A stretch of 64,000 bases of DNA. It comes from Cycas panzhihuaensis. Its lineage: Eukaryota > Cycadophyta. Location of the stretch: NCBI GenBank assembly GCA_023213395.1, contig CM041465.1, positions 173,731,741-173,795,740 on the forward strand, written 5' to 3'. Below the pieces are notes generated by a model, which was not told the origin of the DNA, ran no database searches, and saw only the letters and a list, made by a program, of their open reading frames with translations. Shown piece after piece: positions 55,931 to 64,000 of the stretch (its first letter is position 1; each line of letters begins with the position of its first letter). A program made the translations under genes and the position numbers.

Positions 55931-56561
55931 CCCCCTTAGTGAACCATCTCGTGTAGTTGATGATATAAAGCCGTTGTAGTTCTTTGGTAGTGCTTTTGTG
56001 ATGGAGGCTATGATTTCATCTCTTGTGGCTGGACTACCTAAAGTAGTTAATTCATTACAAACCTCCTTAATGAGGACATGAATGCCGACATTGGCTTTAC
56101 AAATTTGATGGAGTACAATTTAGCTTTTATCATCAAAATGCGAGCTTCATCTCGCCTTTCATACAAAGAGGACAAGGTGTCCCATGCTTCTTTAGAAGAT
56201 AGTGCAGAAGAAATATTTTGGTCTACATGTATGTCCACAACCATACAAATGAAAGCCAAGGCAATTTCGCCTTTGGCCTCCCATGCAAAGAACAAGTTGA
56301 ACATCCACAGGTGCAGGTTGATTATCATTAACCACAAGTGTAGGATTGGGGATTCTTCTAGAAACATATCCCCAGAACTCATTCATTATCAAGAGATTTT
56401 TTGTGATTCTTTTCCATTCTTGATAATTTGATTGCCCCTGCTAGCCTTATGGTACAAGCATTAAGCATATTTATGGCAGCCATCTTTCCACTTGAGTAAC
56501 ACTTGAAGCTAGCAGATAACTTGGAAACTTCAAAAGCTTTGTCGCTAAGACCCACCATCAA
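55931..56561 (-). pseudogene. COP-3 gag capsid
   Basis: KMAAINMLNACTIRLAG, then ARILMIKAKLYSIKFVKPMS, and the SLRGMTVNQLESLLL end match COP-2, but several one- to three-base indels break the frame (56379-56561, 56047-56382). Confidence 0.75.
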
Positions 56562-57600
56562 ACAATACCACTAGTTCTGATCTTACAAGAAGATCCAACA
56601 ACCAATGGGGTGAAGAGAGGTGGAGGAGTCTGGCTAATGAGGTGGAGGACCAAGTTAAATCTAGGACAAGGGTGTAGGGTTGATCCGCATGGACGTACCA
56701 TGCTTTCCCCAGGATTCATGTTCCAATAACACCCTTTTCGAACCTCCTTTCCCTCAAGCAACCTTAATTGTCGTGCAATCGACTGCACGGCCTATTGGTC
56801 CCCTAGGGAATGCACCAAGCTTAAGGTTAATTCGAGGCAAGGTTTGAACCTTTTCGAGCCTCTCCAACAGAGTTTTAAATTCACTTTTAAACAAGTGTAA
56901 GTGAATCTTCTTACTTGGATTTTTTTTATGCCTTTTGGCTTACAAAGAATGAGCACAAAACAGATTTCAAGTGCTTTAGATCCAAGTGAGGTGCTATGTA
57001 TGCTTGAGTACAATGATAAAGTACTTTGAGTACTTAAAAAAGAATGTAAGGAACCTTTGATGGCAGCAAAAGAGGGTTCCTTTTAAGCTCCAAAATCTGA
57101 TGAAATGATGAAATGTACTCAAGAAATTGCTCCAAAGTCCAACACAAACTCCATACATACTGTTGAGACTTAAAAAGTCTCAACAATCCAACAAGAAAAT
57201 TGTGATTTTATTAAGTTTCACAATGAGCCTTCCCTTTTTGAACTGAAGAAGGCCAAGGTCACCATGCAAGGTGCCAAAAACTGAAGTTAGGTGAGAATTT
57301 CCTTCACCTTTACAATGTAGATATGCCTTTTGATTACAATAATTAAGCTCAATGATGCTTCAATAGCAAGAAAGTGAACTAAAAGAGCTTAAAACAGTAA
57401 GTACAAAAGTACTTTTGAGAAACAAGACTGCCAAAGTTTGTAAACAAAAAGTTTTAAGTAAGCCCAGCTATAAAGACTTAAAGTCTTTTAGAAATTTCCC
57501 CCCTTAAGAAATTAAAAAAAAATCTCTTAAAACCTTAAAAGAGAATTCACATGAGCATATTGATCAAAATATGCTAAAAAAGGATATTTGAATTTCCACT
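56562..57600 (-). other. COP-3 leader, non-repetitive part
   Basis: Collinear by eye with COP-2 23640-24600, no coding. Confidence 0.6.
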
Positions 57601-58400
57601 GCTGAGTTGGCGACCGATCGACGATTAGCTTGTTGAGCCGGGCAATGCCGGATCCGAGTTGGCAATGATTGACCGCCGATATGGCGTTGATCGACCGCCG
57701 AGTTGGCGTGATTGACCGCCGATATGGCGTTGATCGGATCGTTGATTCGCAGAATGAGTGCCGGATGTAATCGCTTGATGAATGCCGAGCCGGGCGACTA
57801 GTGAAGGATGGAGCCGGTCGTTTTCCAAATGCCGATCGGGCGCCGAGTAAGCAAAGGATGTGAGCCGGCCGTCTCCTCAAATGCCGATCGGGCAGTAAGC
57901 AAAGGACAATGGAGCCGGTTGCCTCCTCAAATGCCGATCGGGCAGTAAGCAAAGGACGATGGAGTCGGTTGTCTCTCAAATGCCGATCGCGCAAAAGTAA
58001 AGCGATGCGAGCCGGCCGTGATGAGCCGGATCGAGCTCGTGTGCTCGCCGATCTGGCAAAGACAATCGAGATGACAGTTTCTATGAATGCTTCGGACCGT
58101 GATGAGCCGGACTGTGATGAGCCGGATCGTGATGAGATGAGTCGGCAGTGACATGCCTAGCCGGCAGGATCAAGATGAGCCGCGCCTCGATCAAACGCCG
58201 AAATGGCCGTTGAGTGAGTCAGCCTCGATAGCTAGACAGTTTTTGTTGAGCCGAAAATGAAGAGTCGGAATACTCGGACAAGGTAATCAATGAGCCGGAT
58301 AAAGGCTGGGTGAGAGAGCAAATGACTCAAGATCGCTTGATGACACCGGCGATCTGGGAGTCTTCCGCGCCCTCAAGCCGAAATGGCGTAAGAGAGGGCA
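57601..58400 (-). repeat. GC-rich tandem repeats in COP-3 leader
   Basis: Dense GCCGATCGGGC and GATGAGCCGGA words. About three or four copies of a roughly 51-base unit lie at 57790-58010 (unit includes GTAAGCAAAGGACGATGGAG); shorter GACCGCCGATATGGCGTTGA units lie at 57669-57740. It is much richer in G+C and CpG than all neighbours. The long frames across it are translated repeat. Confidence 0.8.
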
Positions 58401-58500
58401 CTGAATATCAAGAGATTTCCTTAAAAAAACAAATTTAGACAGAGATAAGTTCTCAAACAAATTAATAAAGGCTTACACAAGGTAAGTTCGAGACCTTATA

Positions 58501-58513
58501 GCTCGATACTAAA
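58501..58513 (-). promoter_or_regulatory. COP-3 primer-binding site
   Basis: Minus strand TTTAGTATCGAGC next to the LTR end TTTTCCACA; COP-2 has TTTGGTATCGAGC. Confidence 0.7.
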
Positions 58514-59089
58514 TGTGGAAAATGGGCATTAGGCCACATTAATCCCAAGATCATAAGTACAATCACAATACTATAAATGCATGAAAGCATGAAAGCATAA
58601 AGAGCACAAACCTGAAATAGGAGCAAGAGAAAATGATACCCAATATGTGGAGTTGGAATTGGTCCAACCTCCCAAGAAGAAACAGCTTTGATTAGCAAAC
58701 CGTAGCACAACAATACTGACTCCAACTCTCCTTGTGAGACAATGAGGAGAGGTCTCATTATAAAGAGTGAAATGAGAGACTAAGGCCTTGGATGTTTGAC
58801 AAGTGTCAAACATCCAAGATACATGACTTGGATCATGAGCAAAAGTGCTTGGATCCTCACCTAAGGCCTTGGATGTTTGACAAGTGTCAAACATCCAAGA
58901 TACATCACTTGGATCACTCAAAAAAGTGCATGAGGGTCCATTGACCCTTTAGTGACAACGTTGTGTCACTAGAAAGAATGTGGGTGTGCACTTTATCACT
59001 TAAGTGATAAGTCACCCCTAAAGTAAAAAGTGCATATATTACAAAAAATAAAAGTACATTAACTTAACATTTAAACATAAGGTTTAACA
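58514..59089 (-). repeat. COP-3 5' LTR
   Basis: 576 bp; long dyad twice (58787-58818 and 58868-58899). Confidence 0.92.
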
Positions 59090-59094
59090 CAAGA

Positions 59095-59428
59095 TTCTTT
59101 GGACCGTACCAGATCGAGGAACGCATAGGAGAAGTGGCATATCAGTTAAAATTGTCACCAGAAAGCAAAATCCATAATATCTTCCATGTGTCTTGTTTAA
59201 AGAAAAAGCTAGGCGAAAAACGAGACTCTGCAAACAAATTTACCAAAATTGGATGAAGAAGGAACGATGATAGTGGGACTTAAGGGAATACTGAAGACCA
59301 GGGAGAAGAATTTGCGTTCTAGGAAAATAAAAGAATACCTCATCAAATGGAAGACATTGGAGCTTGAAGATGCAATGTGGGAGTCTGAAGAATGGATGCA
59401 AAAAAATGGGATCTTACAAATGCTTTGA
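59095..59428 (+). pseudogene. CHR integrase C-terminus and chromodomain-like segment
   Basis: FFGPYQIEERIGEVAYQLKL is the GPY/F module; IHNIFHVSCLKKKLG follows. After a frameshift near 59225, the frame 59249-59428 has GTMIVGLKGILKTREKNLRS and IKEYLIKWKTLELEDAMWES, the ExLIKWKxLxxxDxxWE core of a chromodomain, ending at a stop 20 bases before the polypurine tract. Chromodomains of such elements bind modified histones to direct insertion. Confidence 0.82.
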
Positions 59429-59445
59429 GGGCAAAGCATTTTCTG

Positions 59446-59456
59446 AAGGGGAGGGA
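59446..59456 (+). promoter_or_regulatory. CHR polypurine tract
   Basis: AAGGGGAGGGA just before the LTR start TGTTGTGTTCC; the same type as in LARD-A and INV. Confidence 0.8.
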
Positions 59457-59458
59457 CT

Positions 59459-59937
59459 TGTTGTGTTCCTAAGGAACCCCCTCAAGTTATTTGAATACTA
59501 GTTGAGAATAATGCTTGCTTGTAAGGTCGACTTCATCAAGGAATGTTAGGAGGAATATCCCATCCTCTGGTCAACTTCCATTGGGCGCAATATTAAGAAG
59601 AATACCATCATGTTGGTTGACCTCTATCTGAGGGATTGTGACCACTATAAATAGGGAGTTTGGGCTTCATCCCAAACCATCTTTTGGAGACTCTTGTGGC
59701 TGAACATTTTTGGTCTTAGTGTTGCAATTAGCTCGCACATTTGGGGGCTAGAGTTCAGAGGGTTCCTCGCCTTGAAGAGGGAAGCTCATGTCTAAGGAAA
59801 AGATTGGTATTTTGACATAACTCATTCTATTTTTTGTTGTAATTTGATAAAAATGATCATTATTTCCTTTTGTGGATTCTAGAATTCCTTTTCCTTGTTA
59901 ATCATCTGCTAAATAGTATCTAGTTCTTGTCTTTTCA
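59459..59937 (+). repeat. CHR 3' LTR (right edge approximate)
   Basis: Starts TGTTGTGTTCC. It has CACTATAAATAGGGAG near 59643 and the U5 motif CCTCGCCTTGAAGAGGG at 59765-59781. The end is put at TTTTCA (59937) by its CA end only; there is no second copy to compare. Confidence 0.65.
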
Positions 59938-60859
59938 GTGGATTATTATCGGTGTTTTAAGGAAAATTGCTATAAAGATAGAACTAGATCACTTCATGAG
60001 TGGGCTTTTCTTCATTTGGTTTATGCACCTCAATTGATTCTTTTTCAAATTGCTCACATTTACACTCCTCCCCACTTACTTCATGTACAACAATTGGTTC
60101 CTCTTTCTGCATTTGCCATCCGAGCTTTCTTCAGTCATTTTTCATCTCTTCGCATAGAATCAATACTTCTTCACATTTTTCTTTTAACAATTTGTGTCTC
60201 TCACTAGATAGCTTCATTTTATTCTATATTTTAATTTAAAAAATATTGTTTCACATGAAAAAATTTGCAAGAAATTTTAAGGAAAACTGGGACTTCATCA
60301 CCAAAAGTAAAATAACTTATATTCTAACCATAAAACTAAATGGAACCCCTTTTTATAAAAATATAATAATAAGATGCTTCCAATCGATCCGATTTGAGTG
60401 ATTTGAAGACCTATAGCTTATGTAATAAGCATTTTATGTTGACCAAATTTGAAGGCTTTTGGAGATATTTGCAACACCTATTACTAAATTGTTGACAAAT
60501 CTTTAATTTGATATCCAACGAAGCTGAAATCACTTTTAATAGAAAATAGACTTTAAGGCACACCTATTTGAAAAGAATTGAGGTCAATTCAATACTTGTA
60601 ACCCTTGTTATGGCTGCCAAAAGTTGTAGTTGAAGATTTCTGGCCCTATAGATAGTAACAGACAATAGGCCAAGATTGAAACTCTTATAACTCTCACAAT
60701 TCTACTCCAAAACCTATAGTATGACAACTCAAAAATTATAGCATATATTTGGTTGTCTCAAATCTATGGTCATTTTTGTCGAATTCGATCATTTACACCC
60801 TTGAAATCATAGATATGTGGTAAAATCCTAACTGGCCAAAACGATGCTTTGATACCACT
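59938..60859 (-). pseudogene. LARD-F internal region (minus), truncated
   Basis: On the minus strand the primer site TGGTATCAAAGC lies at about 60858-60846, with leader 60840-60380 alignable with INV 8530-8040. The last part (about 60130-60000) is acidic coding of the LARD type (EEPIVVHEVSGEECKCEQFE, then VHKPNEEKPTHEV). The rest is cut off at the CHR LTR. Confidence 0.55.
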
Positions 60860-61542
60860 TGCAGCAGGCTCCATGACGTTTTTCCCCAAGTCCAATAGTA
60901 AATAACAACAGAAATACTCGAATTCTACCAAATATCAAAATATGGAAGCAAATGAATGCCAATAACCACTCCAAATTATATTGAAGAGTTGAAGTACTAA
61001 TATGATAACAATTATGGCAATGCACAAATGAAATAATAGCAAATACAATAACTTTACAATAAAAATAAAATAACTTCCAATAATGAAATCGATCTTTAGT
61101 ACAAACATTTCCCAAAAGTCTTCCACAAAAGCTTTTCCCTCTCTAAGGGAAAGAAGCATTCAAAATAAAGCCTTCTCTTAAAGGAGCAAATAAACAAATA
61201 AAATCCAAAAGTCCTTTCTTCCAAATGGCCCAAATACTGCTTACATAGGCCACACATCTAATTCCCATGAAAATCCCCATGATATATTAGGCTAGATCAA
61301 CCCTAAAGCCTGCCTCCAATAATCTACATTTAGGACATCAAATTTCAAATTGTCGCAACTTCTTTATATGATATCCATTTAGAACCCATGACCACTCATT
61401 TCAAAGCCAATGAAAATCTCTAAACTATTATCCATGTTTCATAACTTGATTCCATTTATTTCAATATCATAATCGTAAAATATTCAATATTTCTCCATTT
61501 TGAAAGGTGACTTGGTCCATTTGGAAGGGTTGGCATGCAACA
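60860..61542 (-). repeat. LARD-F 5' LTR (minus strand)
   Basis: 683 bp; minus strand TGTTGCATGCC...CTGCTGCA. The start equals that of the LARD-A LTR, but most of the rest is diverged or different. Confidence 0.65.
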
Positions 61543-62277
61543 ACAGTCCCACCTAGTAATTAAGTATGAATGGGGGTTTGTGTGCATAATATCCAACATA
61601 AAGTTGCTTAGAATGGTCAGGAACAACTTCGAACAGCTCTAATAGTAGAATGGCAAAAGTGAGTAGGGAAAATAATAAAAAATACATTCTAGAAACGTTG
61701 GAACTGCAAATGGTTACAATTTCAAGTTTCAACCCTCAAGAACTACTAATACAAAATGAGAGTAGTTAGTCAAGAACGAGAATGGTTAGAAGGTAATAGT
61801 TCTCTACCACTCCAACAGTTATGATGGAAATTGATCATACAATCGTACAAACATATGGAATAAATGCAATTAACATGTAATTAGGGTTTATTATGAAATG
61901 TCAAAAGTCACTTGTAATGATTCTCACATTTAGGTCAAAACGATTGTAAATTAGGTACAAATAAGGCATTCTCACACTGATTTTGGTGTTAGCTAAGCAA
62001 TCAAGCATACCCATAGATGAAGCATTTTCAAAGCATTATAACTATTTATTGATTAATGAAATACTTACATGAAAAATGTTAATTTATGAGCACGCATGTA
62101 TAAAGCATTTCTTATATGTTATATCTATGTATGTAAGTGCTAACCTATAATAACAAGCTAGCAAGGTGCACAAGGCTTGACGACATGTTGTGACTAACAT
62201 CAAAGTGACAAGGACACACAATTGGAGTGTAAATCAGTAATTTTGGGGCAATCAATGTGTTGTAACATAGGTCAACA
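61543..62277 (+). repeat. GagPR-type LTR
   Basis: Positions 62100-62277 align with the end of the GagPR-1 5' LTR (4500-4692), including CTATAATAACAAGC, a GACACA-AATTGGAG block and the end GGTCAACA. No primer site follows, so it may be a 3' or solo LTR. Left edge set by the end of LARD-F. Confidence 0.5.
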
Positions 62278-62479
62278 AGTTACTAATAAGGTGACAAATT
62301 TTCTCAATAGGCCTCACACGTGCTTTGCTAAATCTGTTAGACGCCAGGTGTGTTGGATATTCCAAGTGGCAAAATATGTATAGCTCAGATTCGGACTTTG
62401 GTATTACCATGCCACAAAACAACATCTCAGTCAATTGAACAAGAACCATTCTTTGACTACCACTTGTAGGATGGGTAAC
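62278..62479. other. Short non-coding stretch
   Basis: Nothing recognised. Confidence 0.4.
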
Positions 62480-63361
62480 TATATGGGATGCATTAGCTTA
62501 AGGAAGCTCATGCTTCCACTCATGGGGGACACTTTAGGGTGTGGAAGGCCCTGCAACACTTGTAATTGTAATTCTACTAGCCATTTAAGCATAGGAAGCT
62601 ATAGTAGCATATCGAACGATGTGCTCCTTGTAGCCAATCCAAACCGTCCAATTGGAAGGTTGTCCTATATTAGCCTCTACCTATGCCCTCTCGTCCTTAA
62701 GAGCCCATTTCCATGGACTCTAGTAGCAGACAATCCATGACCCAATAAAAACATGACTACATACTAGTGATGCTTTGCCAATTTTTTAAGGCATCAATGT
62801 TCATTCCATGCACTAACACCATAGATGCACCACGCAATACCCAACACTTCTTTGACCATGTTTGGTTACACTTAGGATATCCCTCATTATTATCTTAGAC
62901 AAAGGTAGATGCTTTCTTGGCCATTTTTGGCAAACATTTTATAAGCTCTTAGGTTGTAAACTCCAATACTCTGCTACATTTCACCCCCAAATAGATGGGC
63001 AATCAAAGATAAAGAACATGACCCTAGTTCATCCTCTTTACATCTACTATCATACAACTACCTCATGGGACAAGCCTCATGTAATAGTTCAACATGGTCA
63101 CAACTATGTAGTTCACGTTTCTATAAGGCACTCTCCATTCGAGGTATACTACAGCTTCCAAACAATAGCCCCACTTCTAGTGGCACTTCTATCACTAGTG
63201 ACATGCCATGAGCAGGCAAAGTAGCATAAGACAATTATTTCGTTAAGCACCTCCAACGAGTGCAAGCTAGTGTTTAAGAGATCCTCATTAGATCCTAGGC
63301 TAGGTACAAGGCCCAGCATGATTTCTAGGTAAGCGACAGAGTTTGCCTACACTTGCATAAA
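62480..63361 (+). pseudogene. GYP-S: Ty3/gypsy integrase, first part
   Basis: HASTHGGHFRVWKALQ gives the H-H part and CAPCSQSKPSNWKVVLY the C-C part of the zinc region; PLPMPSRPXEPISMD leads into the core. FFDHVWLHLGYPSLL and the frame 62862-63224 (DKGRCFLGHFWQTFYKLLG, LQYSATFHPQIDGQSKIKNM) hold the core: D of the SDRD motif reads DKG, and the final E site reads S-K in QSKIKN. AVHVSIRHSPFEVYYSFQ-like and DRVCLHLHK end it. Heavily broken; interrupted by the SMART at 63361. Confidence 0.75.
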
Positions 63362-63422
63362 TGTAACACACCTGGGCAGTCTTCACTAACACCTCGAGGT
63401 TTTGGTGTAACGATTTGTTACA
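63362..63422 (+). repeat. SMART 5' LTR
   Basis: 61 bp, TGTAACACACC...TTGTTACA; its ends are 7-base inverted repeats (TGTAACA and TGTTACA). Confidence 0.9.
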
Positions 63423-63424
63423 AA

Positions 63425-63437
63425 TGGTATCTGAACC
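63425..63437 (+). promoter_or_regulatory. SMART primer-binding site
   Basis: TGGTATCTGAACC, two bases after the LTR; near the tRNA-Met type TGGTATCAGAGCC. Confidence 0.75.
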
Positions 63438-63445
63438 AAGGTCAC

Positions 63446-63458
63446 GGGTTTGATTCTC
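63446..63458 (+). promoter_or_regulatory. Possible Pol III B-box-like word in SMART
   Basis: GGGTTTGATTCTC resembles the tRNA T-arm promoter word GGTTCGANNCC, within GGTCACGGGTTTGATTCTCG. It may be an extended match to the primer tRNA or to another tRNA. Confidence 0.35.
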
Positions 63459-63586
63459 GGAGGGGACGAGCTTGATACAACATCGACATAACAGTGTTCA
63501 CCCGAGGCCCAATGAGGCGCAAAATTACTAAAAGTAGGTTACCGAGAATAGGTCATCAAGACGTCGACGCCTTGTGGGGGAGGTAA

Positions 63587-63647
63587 TGTTACACACCTAG
63601 GCGGTCTTCACTAACACCTTGAGGTTTTGGTGTAACAGTTCGTTACA
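63587..63647 (+). repeat. SMART 3' LTR
   Basis: 61 bp, TGTTACACACC...TTCGTTACA, a few substitutions from the 5' copy. Confidence 0.9.
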
Positions 63648-63652
63648 ATAAA

Positions 63653-64000
63653 CAACAGTCGAAGCATCAAATCCATCATAAGCTCAAATATATCCAGTTT
63701 GAGCTAAATCTAATCATTGAAGCAATGCAACCTAATGCTATCTACTTGGATCTTCCAGCTCATCCTGGGGTGCATGACTGTAGCAATCTCAAGCATTATA
63801 GGCCGCCACTATTGGAAGTGGAGGTCAAAGTAACACATCCAAAGGACATGATAACCCAATTTTTATGCTCCATTTATAGCAAACAGCCTTCTAGATACTA
63901 GAGTACACAATACACAACACTATCAAATCATTGCGTATTTGATGGGCAAGAAAGGTAGCTTGCCATTAAGTCAAATGGATTTCAAAGGCAGTCTTCAAGC
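63653..64000 (+). pseudogene. GYP-S integrase C-terminus
   Basis: After the SMART: HHKLKYIQFELNLIIEAMQP, NAIYLDLPAHPGVHDCSNL and KHYRPPLLEVE, the usual end of the integrase in plant Ty3 elements (KLxPxxxGPYxI, NAYxLxLP, HPVFNVxxLKPY). Runs to the window end. Confidence 0.65.

Larger units (their letters stand above)
51732..59089 (-). mobile_element. COP-3: minus-strand copia, sister of COP-2
   Basis: 7,358 bp with two LTRs of 576 bp each and a perfect TSD CAAGA (51727-51731, 59090-59094). The LTRs differ by only a handful of changes, so this is probably the youngest large element here, although its frames carry many short indels. Confidence 0.93.
48056..59937 (+). mobile_element. CHR: Ty3/gypsy chromovirus, 5'-truncated, carrying nested COP-3
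   Basis: Gag from the capsid core on, protease, reverse transcriptase, RNase H, integrase with a GPY/F module and a C-terminal chromodomain-like segment, then polypurine tract and 3' LTR. The integrase is split by COP-3 between 51731 and 59095; reading continues across it (HKLSP then RFFGPYQI). The 5' LTR and gag start are missing. Confidence 0.85.
63362..63647 (+). mobile_element. SMART/TRIM: complete 286-bp miniature LTR retrotransposon
   Basis: 61-bp LTRs (63362-63422, 63587-63647), primer site TGGTATCTGAACC starting at 63425, GTGGGGGAGG polypurine tract before the 3' LTR and a perfect TSD ATAAA (63357-63361, 63648-63652). It codes nothing. The GYP-S integrase frame reads on across it (CLHLHK then QQSKHQIHHK). 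The size fits the SMART class of miniature elements known from plants. Confidence 0.9.

Noticed and set aside
57527-57994. 155-residue minus-strand frame in GC-rich repeats
   Set aside because: Translated tandem repeat; other frames are equally open there because of the base composition.
3860-62277. One giant GagPR-1 element from the LTR at 3860-4692 to the LTR at 61543-62277
   Set aside because: The LTR ends are of the same family but diverged, no TSD was found, and the intervening non-nested pieces belong to other families.
63362-63647. Cassandra-type TRIM with 5S rRNA in its LTR
   Set aside because: The 61-bp LTR is far too short and shows no 5S rRNA promoter words that I recognise.

Overview
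This window looks like nuclear DNA of a land plant with a very repeat-rich genome. The only host gene I recognise is a small part of the plant-type RelA/SpoT homologue RSH1 (a ppGpp hydrolase/synthetase, plastid-targeted in known plants). It lies on the minus strand at 1988-2667 as four short, in-phase exons with GT/AG borders and no stops. No further RSH1 exon was found on either side. From about 3.86 kb to the window end almost everything is LTR retrotransposon, mostly decayed. A gymnosperm or another giant-genome seed plant fits best, but that is inference.

Layout. 1-3.86 kb: RSH1 exons and introns, with a strong G-rich tract on the gene's sense strand. 3.86-11.1 kb: an old Ty3/gypsy element coding only Gag and protease (GagPR-1). 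Its gag is interrupted by a 3.34-kb minus-strand element (INV) that carries an inverted extra LTR. 11.77-16.88 kb: a second Gag-protease element (GagPR-2, TSD TTCTC). 17.00-30.72 kb: a copia element (COP-1, TSD TAATA) split by a minus-strand copia (COP-2, 18.86-25.91 kb, TSD AACCA). 30.75-42.34 kb: a large non-autonomous LTR element (LARD-A, TSD CATAT) containing a sister (LARD-B, 33.06-41.06 kb), which in turn contains a minus-strand copia (COP-4). 42.34-44.79 kb: a gypsy gag-protease fragment cut by a LARD LTR. 44.79-48.06 kb: the 5' half of a copia (COP-5), joined in frame to a truncated chromovirus (CHR, 48.06-59.94 kb). CHR is split by a second COP-2-family copia (COP-3, 51.73-59.09 kb, TSD CAAGA). 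59.94-64 kb: a minus-strand LARD piece, a GagPR-type LTR, and a gypsy integrase interrupted by a complete 286-bp SMART/TRIM element (TSD ATAAA).

No retroelement here appears to have an intact coding capacity. The most interesting material is (i) the LARD family, with at least three copies sharing a gag-like N-terminus, a conserved middle motif and a C-terminal motif not assigned to a known domain, and sharing promoter, U5 and polypurine features with the local chromovirus; (ii) the palindromic-LTR element, whose TSD encloses the extra inverted LTR; (iii) the tiny SMART element; and (iv) copia LTRs with three designed-looking dyads. All boundaries, TSDs and motifs were read by eye; names of families are by motif recognition only.
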